This document shows positions 34,382 through 42,957 of a stretch of DNA of 64,000 bases, one piece after another; positions within the stretch are counted from its first letter, which is position 1; every line of letters begins with the position of its first letter. Source of the DNA: DTWD01 sp963662965. Lineage in GTDB: Bacteria > Acidobacteriota > Vicinamibacteria > Vicinamibacterales > UBA8438. A program made the translations under genes and the position numbers. The notes below the pieces were generated by a model. The model saw only the letters and a list, made by a program, of their open reading frames with translations, did no database searches and was not told where the DNA came from. The stretch lies in the NCBI GenBank assembly GCA_963662965.1, contig OY759970.1, positions 1,178,001-1,242,000 on the forward strand. The letters run 5' to 3'.

Positions 34382-35280
34382 TGAGCGCAACGACCTCCGC
34401 GACCACGGGGCGGCGCTATGGTCTCGAACGGGTGTGTCGGACGTGGGAGAGGTCGCGCGCGGCGCTCTACGCGCGGCGGGCGCGTGCGCAGTGCCGAAAG
34501 CGGGGTGCAGGCCCGGCGCGCCGCGGGCCGACGCCCGCGCTGTCGGATGCGCAGCTTTTGGCGGCCATTCGCAGCGACCTGACCCGGTCACCGTTCCAGG
34601 GCGAGGGCCATCGCAAGGTCCACGCGCGGCTGCGGATTCTCGACGGGATCCGCGTGTCCCGGACGCGGGTGTTGCGTGTGATGCGCGCGCAGGGGCTGCT
34701 CTCACCCCACCGCGGGCGGCAGGGTGACCCGAAAGCGCACGACGGGACGATTGTCACTTCGGCGCCTCAGGTGATGTGGGGCACCGACGGCGTACGGGTG
34801 TTCACCGTGGAGGACGGCTGGGTCTGGACCTTCGCGGCGGTGGACCACTGGAACGCCGAGTGCGTGGGCTGGCATGTGTGCAAGGTGGGGAGCCGTTTTG
34901 CCGCCCTCGAGCCGATCGCGCAAGGGCTCGGGCGACGCGACGGCTCGGTCGAGGCGGACGTGGCCCGCGGCTTGGCGCTACGGATGGACCACGGCAGCCA
35001 GTATCTGTCAGACCACTTCCTCAACCAGGTCCGCTACTGGGGCATCCACCCCAGCTTCGGCTTCCTCGAAGAGCCGGAAACCAACGGGGTCGTCGAGCGC
35101 TGGAATCGCACGCTCAAGGAGCAAGCGATCTACGGCCGGGTCTTTCACACCCTCGCCGACGTGCGCGCCGCCATCGCTGCGTTCGTCGAACGCGACAACC
35201 AGTGCTGGCGCCTCGAAAAGCTGGCGTATCGCACGCCACTCGAAGCGCGCGAGCAATACGAGCTACGCCATGCCGCGTAG
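34378..35280 (+). CDS. IS3-like OrfB transposase (DDE integrase core)
   Basis: A 300-residue rve-type transposase. It has an N-terminal HTH_21-like region (SPFQGEGHRKVHARLRI, SRTRVLRVMRAQGLL) and the DDE triad in MWGTDGVRVF, RMDHGSQYLSDHF and NGVVERWNRTLKEQ. All three acidic residues are present, so the enzyme may still be active if OrfA is made by frameshifting. Confidence 0.93.
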   Translation: MMSATTSATTGRRYGLERVCRTWERSRAALYARRARAQCRKRGAGPARRGPTPALSDAQLLAAIRSDLTRSPFQGEGHRKVHARLRILDGIRVSRTRVLRVMRAQGLLSPHRGRQGDPKAHDGTIVTSAPQVMWGTDGVRVFTVEDGWVWTFAAVDHWNAECVGWHVCKVGSRFAALEPIAQGLGRRDGSVEADVARGLALRMDHGSQYLSDHFLNQVRYWGIHPSFGFLEEPETNGVVERWNRTLKEQAIYGRVFHTLADVRAAIAAFVERDNQCWRLEKLAYRTPLEAREQYELRHAA

Positions 35281-35791
35281 CGCAAACGTGTGTCCAAGAA
35301 ACCGGGTGCGGTACAGCCCCCTCACACTCTCAACAGTGTGGATGAAATAGCTCTCGCCAGGTTCCAGCGGGTGAGACTTCGTGAGTTCTTTCACGTCAGC
35401 GTCGCTCTCCGGTTCCTTGAAGAGTGATCTGTACTCGACATGGAAGATGAATTCTTCGTCCCGCTCGTCGAACGAGTCGAAGTCTTCCGGCAACCGCCAG
35501 ACGAAGGGCTCTTTTTCATCGCCGATGATTTCCTGACTGGCGACGAGGCCCGGCATGGTCGATATGAAAAAGATGACGGGGTCCTTGTGGTGCAGGAGCA
35601 AAGCGCGCTCGGAGAGGAGGCTGTTGGCTTGGTTGTTGTTCCACTGGATCAGGTCTACGCCCAAGATTCGGTTCTGCCACTCGGCCAAAGGTGAGAGGGC
35701 GTCGCGTGGGACGATCGGAACCGCTTGACGTCTGCGGGCCAGATGGTCGCGCACTGCCTTTTCGTAGGTCGTGCGGTCTGTTTGCATCCGT

Positions 35792-36220
35792 TTAATAGCG
35801 GTCAGTCCCTCGCCGTATCCGGTCAAGGCTGAACGGCCCGACCGGCTGGGTGGCGACATACAAGAACAGGAAGCAATACAAAGCAGCGAGCTCGCCGCCG
35901 TTCAAGATCGGCCAGAACCCCCGCGGCGCGTGCGAGAGAAAATAGGCAAAGGCCATCTCCCCGCTGGCGATGAAAGCGACGTGAGGGACGAACAGCCCGA
36001 GCGCGATCAGGGCTCCGCCAAAGAATTCGATCATGCCGGCAGCACCGCGGAGCGACAGCAACTCCGCGCTGTTAGCATCGAGCACACCGAATAGTTTCTG
36101 CGCGCCGTGGCACGCAAAAAGCAAGCCGGACACAATCCGGATACCAGCGTATGCATAATCTGAGTAGGGACCAAGCCATCGAGTCAATATGCCTCCTCCA
36201 GACATTTCCGCAGCGTTCAC
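35792..36220 (-). CDS. DoxX family membrane protein
   Basis: A 142-residue protein with four transmembrane helices and the DoxX signature RIVSGLLFACHGAQKLFG, then AAGMIEFFGGALIALGLF and GEMAFAYFLSHAPRGFWPI. DoxX-like proteins form membrane oxidoreductase subunits or redox-linked complexes. It is followed 5 nt later by the IS-interrupted gene, probably its operon partner. Confidence 0.9.
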   Translation of the reverse strand: MNAAEMSGGGILTRWLGPYSDYAYAGIRIVSGLLFACHGAQKLFGVLDANSAELLSLRGAAGMIEFFGGALIALGLFVPHVAFIASGEMAFAYFLSHAPRGFWPILNGGELAALYCFLFLYVATQPVGPFSLDRIRRGTDRY

Positions 36221-36319
36221 TACCAGATTGTCGTGGGTAGACGGATACGGCGTCGATTCTGTTTACGAGAGTAAACTGATTCCAGTCCTGGCGGCCGGCT
36301 GCAGGGTGGTGAGAACTCC

Positions 36320-36439
36320 ATGAGACTCGCGACGGTCGTGCTTCTGCTCACGCTCTGCGACGTACTACCTGCCTGGGGAGCGGACTACTCGGTCCTCCTC
36401 CTGACACCGACGGCAGAGGACGCACCCTCGCGCTCGTAG
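36320..36439 (+). CDS. Short signal-peptide-bearing fragment
   Basis: A 39-codon frame beginning LATVVLLLTLCDVLPAWGAD, a good signal peptide with a cleavage-like AWGA. It stops soon after at TAG 36437-36439. It is probably the remnant of a secreted protein gene. The rest of 36221-36572 holds only a palindrome and a G-rich tract. Confidence 0.35.
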   Translation: MRLATVVLLLTLCDVLPAWGADYSVLLLTPTAEDAPSRS

Positions 36440-36480
36440 ACGGAGGATGCAATACGGGGGGTGGGGGGGTGGTGACCGAC

Positions 36481-36500
36481 TTTTGGATTCCAATCCAAAA
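36481..36500. terminator. Palindrome, possible bidirectional terminator
   Basis: TTTTGGATTCCAATCCAAAA forms an 8-bp stem flanked by T-rich sequence on one strand and A-rich on the other. No gene is directly adjacent on the left except the short fragment. Confidence 0.45.
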
Positions 36501-36572
36501 TTAGCGGATCAACAGGGACAGTGGTTGCTAGAGGATTCGCTTCACGCTTGCGTGTCGTCGTAGCCTAGGACG

Positions 36573-36860
36573 ATGCATCCTTCTCTCAATATTGTCGAAG
36601 GGGCGGTTTCCCCAGATGACGAACACATGGCACTCAGCTACGGATCGTTCGACAGAGATGAACCTCCATTTCCAATCGTCGCTCGCGTGTCGCCACCCCG
36701 GAAGGGCGTTATCACTCTTGAACTACTGGTAGACGACTCAACGACACGCGGTAAAGAGATCATCGCTGACGTACGGCGTGAGGTGCATTGGCTGTTCGTG
36801 GAAAAAGGTGAAGCCAAGCCGTGGGGCTACGCAAGATACCCACTGCACGACAGCCGCTAA
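36573..36860 (+). CDS. Hypothetical protein
   Basis: A 95-residue protein (HPSLNIVEGAVSPDDEHMAL, VITLELLVDDSTTRGKEII, EVHWLFVEKGEAKPWGYAR). The sequence is well formed, with strand-like segments and no membrane or metal motifs. It lies 62 nt before the MYG1-like gene on the same strand. Family is not recognised. Confidence 0.5.
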   Translation: MHPSLNIVEGAVSPDDEHMALSYGSFDRDEPPFPIVARVSPPRKGVITLELLVDDSTTRGKEIIADVRREVHWLFVEKGEAKPWGYARYPLHDSR

Positions 36861-36921
36861 TGCGTACAGCAACGTTCACTGGGGCTGGGTATCCACGACA
36901 TCCAGTGTGTTGAGACGCCGC

Positions 36922-37791
36922 ATGATTGAAACCATTGTCACGCATCCCGGCGGCGCCCATAAAGACGACCTCTTGGCCGTCTGCGTACTCATAGCCCGGC
37001 ACCGGGCCCCGGTGTTCCGGCGAGACCCCACCGACGACGACCTCGATGACGCGTCTGTAGCGGTCGTCGATATCGGTGGAAGCCACGACCCGGCGAAGTC
37101 CAACTTCGACCACCATCATTTCGACCGCGAGCACCCGCCCACCTGCGCGCTGAGCCTTGTGCTGCAACATCTTGGCCTCTACGAAGACGCGCTGCATTTC
37201 TGCGATTGGCTCGAGACTGCCGAGTGGTTGGATGGCCGCGGTCCCAACAAGACGGCCGAATGGCTTGGTGTCCCTCGTAAAGCGATCTCGCAGCTCAACT
37301 CGCCCATCGACATGACGTTGCTTCGGCGCTTCGCCCAATCGCCGTCGCATCAGCCGGGCGAGGCGCTGTACGAGTTCATGCGGATGGTGGGTGACGATCT
37401 ATTGACGCACCTACACACTGCCCGGGAGCGAATCGCGTTCGCCGCCGCTCACGTCGAGCGGTGGTCGATTCCGCACGCGGGCGAGACGATCGAGGCGCTG
37501 TTTCTTCCGCGCACGGATCCGGGCAGCGACGAGCCGAGCACGGCAGTGGGCAACTACATTCGGTCCGAGGGTCTCGGCGAAGTCATTCAGGTCATCGTGT
37601 ACCCAGACCGCCGCGGCGAGGGATACGGCATCGGACGCTATGAGGACCATCCGCGTTTCGACTTCTCACGCGTGCAGCAAGAGCCGGACGTGCACTTCGC
37701 GCACAAGAGCGGATTCATGTGTAAGACGACGGCCACCGACCCCGACCGGTTGCGGGCGTTAATCGCGGCGGCCCAGGTCGACGTCACCTAG
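36922..37791 (+). CDS. MYG1-like (UPF0160) metal-dependent hydrolase
   Basis: A 289-residue protein of the MYG1 family, a DHH-like phosphoesterase/exonuclease fold. THPGGAHKDDLLAVCVL corresponds to the family's first metal site, VVDIGGSHDP to the second and SNFDHHHFDREHPP to the DHH-like motif. A C-terminal domain follows (HKSGFMCKTTATDPDRLRAL). It probably cleaves nucleic acid or a phosphodiester. ATG 36922 fits the first strand of the fold. Confidence 0.83.
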   Translation: MIETIVTHPGGAHKDDLLAVCVLIARHRAPVFRRDPTDDDLDDASVAVVDIGGSHDPAKSNFDHHHFDREHPPTCALSLVLQHLGLYEDALHFCDWLETAEWLDGRGPNKTAEWLGVPRKAISQLNSPIDMTLLRRFAQSPSHQPGEALYEFMRMVGDDLLTHLHTARERIAFAAAHVERWSIPHAGETIEALFLPRTDPGSDEPSTAVGNYIRSEGLGEVIQVIVYPDRRGEGYGIGRYEDHPRFDFSRVQQEPDVHFAHKSGFMCKTTATDPDRLRALIAAAQVDVT

Positions 37792-37941
37792 CGGCATCAT
37801 CGTCATGGGGAGACACAGCCGACTTGTGACCCAGTTCGGACAGGTCGTTCATATTGCTGTAGTGTGTTCTTTTGGCCCGCAGCCTTCTCGATCACATTGC
37901 TGAACGTGACGTGACGGCTCACGCGGAGGAAAGTGTCTGGA

Positions 37942-38235
37942 TTAGCCCGTCGAGTCGGCACGCATCACGCCCGGTGGCTTCGGAATGTTCAACTCGATGG
38001 TGATGGGCGTCTCCGGTTCCGCCACGTCCCGAAGGTTCGGACGCCCATAGGCGTAGGTCATCAACACCGTTAGCACCGACGGATGGAGTTTCCCCGCCCG
38101 TGCATCGGCCAGTAAGCGAGCCTGCACTTTCGGGTCTTCCACGATGCCCGTGGCCCACTCCCGCACGGCAAGGCCGGACCTGTTCCGCGATCCTCTCGGG
38201 CGTCCACGTGGATTCCCTGACTGGCCGGATTTGCA
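37942..38235 (-). pseudogene. DUF5681-type protein, 5' end missing
   Basis: The frame contains KSGQSGNPRGRPRGSRNR, the hallmark of DUF5681 proteins found in phages and mobile elements. VREWATGIVEDPKVQARLL and LHPSVLTVLMTYAYGRP follow. An in-frame TAG precedes the motif with no ATG, GTG or TTG between, so the native start is lost. Translation could begin only at GTG 38166. This is a relic of mobile DNA inside the island. Confidence 0.7.
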
Positions 38236-38313
38236 GCTCTAACACCAACCAGTACTACAACTACCGGGACAGCAACTTCAACACACGCGTACGTACGCGT
38301 TGTGGAGATTTTC

Positions 38314-38943
38314 TTACTGAGCGGCGAAGCAGTACAACAGGCCGTCGCCACCCGAAGCCCGCAGCTGTTCCTGGCTGCAACCACGACTATCGTGAGCTGA
38401 ATTCCAAGCTGCACGGTCATGATGGCCGAGCCTGGCTTTTCCATCGCCGCTGCTCGTCCAGTTGTTGCAGGTCATGTCTTCGCCAGCCGGGTACGCCGTG
38501 CCGTCCGGCTGCGAGCCTGTCAGAACATCGTGCCGGTTCGGAGCGTATCCGCTCCCGGGTATCCTTCTGCCTCTCTCGTCGACCACCGTCATGACGGTAA
38601 ACCGATGTCCCATACCGTGAAGCTCGTCGACGTTATTCCCGATCAGAGTGCCCTGAGCGTTATGCCATGGGCCCGTGCCGATACGGTCCCGCGCGTTTAC
38701 CGCGTCTGGGCCTTGCGTGCTGAGGTAAGCACGCCAGGCACGGTCGCCGTCACCCACTTCGGCCGCCAGCCTCTGACAGAGCGCGTCGGCTCCGGCTATG
38801 CCCCCCAAGTCGGCTCCTTCGCCCGAGCCATTGCTCGCAATGAAGAAAGTCATGGGAGCGGACTGTGGGCCCTGCGCCAGGGCCAACCCGAAGCCCAGCA
38901 GAACGACCGAGATCACGCTGATAGCAGCTACAGCCTTTCTCAT
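38314..38943 (-). CDS. Secreted lectin-like protein
   Basis: A 209-residue protein with signal peptide (AVAAISVISVVLLGFGLALA). A domain follows with MTFFIASNGSGEGADLGG, ADALCQRLAAEVG, RAWRAYLST, RIGTGPWHNAQG, HDVLTGSQPDGTAY and TCNNWTSSGDG. The fold resembles endostatin/C-type lectin-like domains found as small secreted proteins in several bacterial phyla. Conserved Cys residues suggest disulfides. The ligand is unknown. Confidence 0.72.
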   Translation of the reverse strand: MRKAVAAISVISVVLLGFGLALAQGPQSAPMTFFIASNGSGEGADLGGIAGADALCQRLAAEVGDGDRAWRAYLSTQGPDAVNARDRIGTGPWHNAQGTLIGNNVDELHGMGHRFTVMTVVDERGRRIPGSGYAPNRHDVLTGSQPDGTAYPAGEDMTCNNWTSSGDGKARLGHHDRAAWNSAHDSRGCSQEQLRASGGDGLLYCFAAQ

Positions 38944-39076
38944 GTGGTCTTCCCTTTCCTGATAATCCAGAATCTTCAGAACGTTTCACCCAGCGACAGC
39001 CGTTCGATAGAAACATGATCTGAGTTGGGGTGTCAACGGAGGGTAGTGGTCTAGTTTGAAAATGGGTTGGACGCTA

Positions 39077-41563
39077 TCAGTCGCGCCTGAGGGCGAGGAG
39101 CGGGTCGATGCGCGCTGCGGTCAGCGCCGGCGCCAGGTTGGCCAGCCCGGCCACGAGCAGCAGAATGACGGCGGCGACGCCGTACGCCAGCGGATCGAAC
39201 GGGCTGACGCCGTACAGGAGCGACGCGAGGACCTGGCCGACACCAAGCGAGGCCAACGTGCCAAGCACGATGCCCGTGGCCGCCAGCCGGCCACCCTGAC
39301 CCAGCACGAGGCGAAGGACCTGTCCGCGCGTCGCACCGAGTGCCATGCGTACGCCCACCTCGCGTGTCCGCAGGCTGACCGAGTACGCGATCACGCCATA
39401 CAGGCCCACGGCGGCGAGCGCCAAGGCCAGCACTCCGAACGCGCCCAGCAGGCCGGCGCCGAGCTGCGTCGGCGCCATGGTCCTCGTCGTCACCTCTCGG
39501 GCGGACGTATCCGCGGTGAAGACGATGTTCGGCTCGAGCTCCAGCAGGGTCTGCCGGAGCATCGGCAACGCATCGGCGGCCGGCGTCGACGTCCGGACGA
39601 CCAAGCCAATGCTCCTGGAGGGCTCGGACGGTCGGTGGAGGTAGGGTCGGGGTTCTTCTCCGATGGACCGCACCTTGTGGTCGCGCGCGACGCCGACGAT
39701 TTCCGCGGGCTCGTCGTCGAAGCCGCTGCCATAGACGAGGCGGCCGACCGCCGACTCGCCGCGCCAGTACTGGCGCGCGAACGTCTCATTGACGATCAGC
39801 ACCTGCCGCTCCTGTCGAATGTCGTCGTCGGTGAAGGCGCGTCCCGAGACGATCGGCACGCCGACGGTCTGGAAGTAGTCCGCCCCGACCGATACGGTGT
39901 CGATTGGCGTCGCGTCGTCGTCGGGGCCGTGGTGGCCGGGCACCATGATGCCCGTCATGTTGACGGCGGGCGCGAGCGGCAGCCGCGACGTCACCGAGAC
40001 GGCCTCCACGCCGGGAAGCGCGCCGATCTCCTCCAGGGCTCGGGCCCTGAAGGTCGTCGTGCGGTCGATGTCGTAGCCGTTCATCTGGAGGTTGAACGAC
40101 AGCGACGCAATGGGTGTCGGGTCGAAGCCGATGTCGGTACCGCGGGCGACGATCAGGCCGCGGGCCAGCAACGCGCCCGCGACGAGCAGCACCAACGACA
40201 GCGCCAACTGGCCGACGACCAGCGTGTGGCGTACCGTGATGCGCCGGCGGCCGCCCCCCACCTCACCGACCTCTTCCTTGAGCGCCGCCACGAGGTCGAG
40301 CTTCGACGCCGACCACGCGGGCGCGAGGCCGAACAACACAGCCGTCAGCAGCGAGACGCCGATCGCAAACGTCAGCACCGTCGCGTCCAGCGAGACGTTG
40401 AAGTCGACCGGAAACGGGAGGGTTGCCGTGTCGACGCCTGAGATCAGGCGCCCGGTCCACACCGCGATGAGCACACCAGCGCCGCCGCCCACGGTGGCAA
40501 GCACGAGGCTCTCGCTGAGGAGTTGTCGGACGAGGTGCCCACGACCCGCGCCGATCGCGGCGCGCACAGCCAGCTCGCGGCGGCGGGCGGTGCCGCGAGC
40601 CAGCATCATGCTGGCGACGTTCGCGCACGCGATCAACAGCACCAAGCCGATGGCGGTCAGCAGCACTGCGCTCGCGGCCCTCACGTACCCGTCGAGAAAC
40701 GGATGGAAGCGGATCGAGTCGGCCGGCAGCACCGTGACGCCGACGTCTTCGTTCAGGTCGGGATACGCCGCTCGCAGGCGCCCAAAGATGACATCGAGCT
40801 GACTGCGGGCCTGGTCGATCGTCCGCCCCTCGGCCAGCCGGCCCTTGACGAACAGCCAGCGGGTGCCGCGGCGGTCGAGCCGCGTCTGGCCGGGATCGTC
40901 GCCGGTCGCCGCCTGCATGCCCACGAACTCGAATTGCTCGACCATCATGACCGGCACGAAGAAATCGGCCGGGATACCAGGCACCGTGCCGGGGAACCCT
41001 TGCGGGGCGATGCCCACAACCACGTAGTCGAGCCCGCTGAGCTCGACGGTCGAGCCGACGACGTCCTCACGACCGCCAAACGCGCGCTGCCACAGGCCGT
41101 GGCCGAGCACGACAACGGCGATGGCGCCAGGAACCTCGTTCTCGTCCTCGCGAAAGGCGCGACCGCGCGCCGGCCGGATACCCAGGACCTCGAAGTAGTC
41201 CGCCGTCACCGCCTCGCCGGTGACGAGCAGCGGCCGGTCGCCCGTCGCCAGGATGGCACGCACGAAAGAGTGTGCGGTCACCGCCGCGAGCGTGTCGGCC
41301 TCCTCTTTGATGGCCAGGAAGTCGGGATAGGAGGTGGTGAACTCCGGGAAGTCCGCAGGGTAACTGAGGCTCGAATAGATCTCGACGAGCTCCTCGGGCC
41401 GCGCAATCGGCGTGTCGCGGAGGAGCACGGCGTTGACGACGCTGAAGAGCGTCGTCGTGAGACCGATGCCCAGCGCGAGCGAGCCGACCGAGGCGAGCGA
41501 GAACGCCGGTTGGCGGATGAGTTGGCGCGTCCCGAAGCGCAGGTCCCTGAGAAATGTCGTCAT
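39077..41563 (-). CDS. ABC transporter permease, acidobacterial duplicated type (ADOP)
   Basis: An 828-residue MacB/FtsX-like permease with two full permease halves: an N-terminal helix (FSLASVGSLALGIGLTTTLF), periplasmic MacB-PCD domains (GEAVTADYFEVLGIRPARGR; GADYFQTVGVPIVSGRAF), and helix bundles ending ELAVRAAIGAGRGHLVRQLL and EVGVRMALGATRGQVLRLVL. This duplicated layout without a linked ATPase is characteristic of Acidobacteriota. ATG 41563 is chosen as the start of the conserved MTTFLRDLRFGTRQL. The upstream frame belongs to a relic. Confidence 0.93.
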   Translation of the reverse strand: MTTFLRDLRFGTRQLIRQPAFSLASVGSLALGIGLTTTLFSVVNAVLLRDTPIARPEELVEIYSSLSYPADFPEFTTSYPDFLAIKEEADTLAAVTAHSFVRAILATGDRPLLVTGEAVTADYFEVLGIRPARGRAFREDENEVPGAIAVVVLGHGLWQRAFGGREDVVGSTVELSGLDYVVVGIAPQGFPGTVPGIPADFFVPVMMVEQFEFVGMQAATGDDPGQTRLDRRGTRWLFVKGRLAEGRTIDQARSQLDVIFGRLRAAYPDLNEDVGVTVLPADSIRFHPFLDGYVRAASAVLLTAIGLVLLIACANVASMMLARGTARRRELAVRAAIGAGRGHLVRQLLSESLVLATVGGGAGVLIAVWTGRLISGVDTATLPFPVDFNVSLDATVLTFAIGVSLLTAVLFGLAPAWSASKLDLVAALKEEVGEVGGGRRRITVRHTLVVGQLALSLVLLVAGALLARGLIVARGTDIGFDPTPIASLSFNLQMNGYDIDRTTTFRARALEEIGALPGVEAVSVTSRLPLAPAVNMTGIMVPGHHGPDDDATPIDTVSVGADYFQTVGVPIVSGRAFTDDDIRQERQVLIVNETFARQYWRGESAVGRLVYGSGFDDEPAEIVGVARDHKVRSIGEEPRPYLHRPSEPSRSIGLVVRTSTPAADALPMLRQTLLELEPNIVFTADTSAREVTTRTMAPTQLGAGLLGAFGVLALALAAVGLYGVIAYSVSLRTREVGVRMALGATRGQVLRLVLGQGGRLAATGIVLGTLASLGVGQVLASLLYGVSPFDPLAYGVAAVILLLVAGLANLAPALTAARIDPLLALRRD

Positions 41564-41740
41564 GGACGCGCGCGCGAGCCGGCGAGGATGTTCATGAGGC
41601 CGTAGTTGCCCTCGTGGCAGGCATACCTCGAACATCGGCCCCTCGCCGCGTGCCCACGGCGACGAGCCGGTCCACGGGCGGGTCCACAGGTTCGGATCGT
41701 CGACCGTGAACTGGTAATCGAGGGTGTCGGGACTCCGTCA
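41560..41740 (-). pseudogene. 3' relic of a conserved acidobacterial protein
   Basis: Directly upstream of the permease the minus strand encodes DTLDYQFTVDDPNLWTRPW and GEGPMFE. After one extra base it continues YACHEGNYGLMNILAGSRAR. This is the C-terminal pattern of a secreted protein common in Acidobacteriota. Only the end is left, with a frameshift in the codon after MFE. Confidence 0.55.
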
Positions 41741-41935
41741 GCCCAGGAACAAGCCCAAGACACGCTAATGTAACGTCGAAGTAACGGCAAACCCCCACCT
41801 CGCGAGAAGGTCAGGCGATGCCAGTCGCTAGAATAGTGCGAAAAGTTGTGTGGCCGCGTTGTTTATCAAGGAAGAAACAGCCCGTCGCTTTCGCTGCCGG
41901 AGTCCTGTCCACCGGCCACAGGACTACCATCCTTC

Positions 41936-42000
41936 GAGCGTCTCCACAATGTCTCCACGACCGGGGTCGATTCCAGCAGACTCGCGGGGACGCCAGTTGA
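41936..42000 (-). pseudogene. Remnant of a second integrase C-terminus
   Basis: On the minus strand ASLLESTPV and then, one base out of frame, RGDIVETLEGW. The intact integrase ends LLDQPSPVPVRGDIVETADP. A 21-bp stretch (GTCTCCACAATGTCTCCACG plus A) is identical at 27008 and 41941. It suggests an earlier integration event at this site. Confidence 0.45.
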
Positions 42001-42086
42001 CTCCAGTCGAACGCTAAGTGCAAGGCGTCAAACCCGTTAGACCCAGAAGTCACGCGTCATCACCCACTTAGAGAAACGCGTCAATC

Positions 42087-42123
42087 GGGTTCGACTCCCA
42101 GGCGCTTCCGCCACTTTCTCCTT
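42087..42123 (+). other. Attachment site attR (37-bp direct repeat)
   Basis: Identical to 26939-26975: the 3' end of selC from the T arm through CCA plus ten bases. No complete tRNA is present here. The 41741-42086 spacer holds only the integrase remnant. Confidence 0.9.
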
Positions 42124-42190
42124 CACCCATGCTACCCGCACCCAGTCGTGCGTGGGTCGGGTGGCAGCGGTGGCAGCAGAGACAGGCCCC

Positions 42191-42957
42191 TAGTGGCCTG
42201 TACCCACTGAATCAGTAGTGGTGTACTGCAGCGCCATATGGCGCTGATGCTGAACACGGATGAACGCACCGAATTGCAGCGACGGGTCCGGGGGCGCAAG
42301 AGCCGCGCCGAAGACGCGCGGCGCGCGCGGGTCATTCTGATGCTCGCGGCAGGGGAGTCGTTTACGGCGATCACCGCGACCCTCGGGTGTTACCCGGACT
42401 ACATCAACCGCTGGAAGCGGCGCTTCGAGGCCGCCCGGCTCGCGGGGCTGCGGGCCAGGTGCTGCGGGCAGCCGCCGACCGTGCGGGGACCCCCCCCGCG
42501 ATGGAAGCGCGCATCTTGGCGAAGACGCGGCAGCGCCCGCCAGATGGCAGTACGCACTGGAGCACGCGGAAGTTGGCCAAGTGTTCGGGATCAGCCACGT
42601 CTTGGTCGCCCGCGTGTGGCGGCGGGCCGGGCTGCAGCCGCATCGCTTGGAGCGGTACGTGCGCTCCGACGATCCCCACTTTGAAGAAAAAGCCGCGGAT
42701 GTCCTGGGCTTGTATCTCAACCCCCCGCAGCATGCCATCGTCTTCGCGGCTGATGAAAGCTCAACCAGGTCGAACTGTGGTTTGGGAAGATCGAACGCGA
42801 CCTCCTGGCTCGCGGTATCTTCACGTCGGTCCCCGACCTCGCCCGCAAGATTCGGCGCTACATCACGTGCTACAACTAAGGACCCGAAACCGATTCGCTG
42901 GACCTACAGCACTCCGGCGCATCGAATAACTACTCATTCAGCTGATACAGGCCACTA
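42191..42957 (+). mobile_element. IS630-family relic
   Basis: Bounded by inverted repeats TAGTGGCCTGTA...CTGAAT.AGTAGT at the left and the complement at the right, each inside a CTAG, consistent with IS630-type TA duplication. It is shortened internally and its transposase frame is broken. Confidence 0.78.
42238..42957 (+). pseudogene. IS630-type transposase, frameshifted and internally deleted
   Basis: Begins MLNTDERTELQRRVRGRKSR and the HTH AGESFTAITATLGCYPDYIN. It continues in other frames with MEARILAKTRQRPPDGSTHW, ISHVLVARVWRRAGLQPHR and HAIVFAADE. It then jumps to LNQVELWFGKIERDLLARG and ends RRYITCYN. The middle of the DDE domain is deleted between ADE and LNQVELWF. Confidence 0.8.

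Larger units (their letters stand above)
33922..35315 (+). mobile_element. IS3-like insertion sequence
   Basis: 1394 bp with imperfect terminal inverted repeats of about 26 bp that share (C/G)GGTTT..CTTGGACAC, flanked by the 15-bp direct repeat GCCCCCTCACACTCT at 33907-33921 and 35316-35330. It carries two overlapping frames of IS3 type. A 15-bp duplication is longer than the 3-5 bp usual for IS3. Confidence 0.85.
33815..35787 (-). pseudogene. Hypothetical gene interrupted by an IS3-like element
   Basis: The gene starts at ATG 35787, 5 nt after the doxX-like stop, and runs through QNRILGVDLIQWNNNQANSL and GESYFIHTVESVRG to the IS at 35315. It resumes beyond the IS at 33906 with PLFARGGEHLWKWDEEQ and stops at 33815. 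Removing the IS and one copy of the 15-bp duplication gives 564 nt, exactly 187 codons plus stop, in frame. This shows an insertion into a formerly intact gene. The protein is acidic and its family is unknown. Confidence 0.85.
26939..42123. mobile_element. Genomic island integrated in selC
   Basis: About 15.1 kb between 37-bp direct repeats that copy the 3' end of selC. A tyrosine integrase and an excisionase-like gene sit at the selC end, the usual order for tRNA-borne islands. The tRNA gene stays whole at the left, and the right repeat is only a fragment. The cargo is a mosaic: a mid-GC membrane protein, an AT-rich RidA gene, an IS3-like element, DoxX, MYG1-like, lectin-like and ADOP permease genes. 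No conjugation or phage structural genes are seen, so it would need help to move between cells. Confidence 0.88.

Noticed and set aside
35331..35787. Defence gene interrupted by the IS
   Set aside because: The remaining protein shows no nuclease, helicase or NTPase motif, so a defence role would be invention.
39056..40441. Long plus-strand frame opposite the ADOP permease
   Set aside because: Composition is low-complexity (Arg, Gln, Asp) and it mirrors codon-position bias of the permease. No start signal or motif is present.
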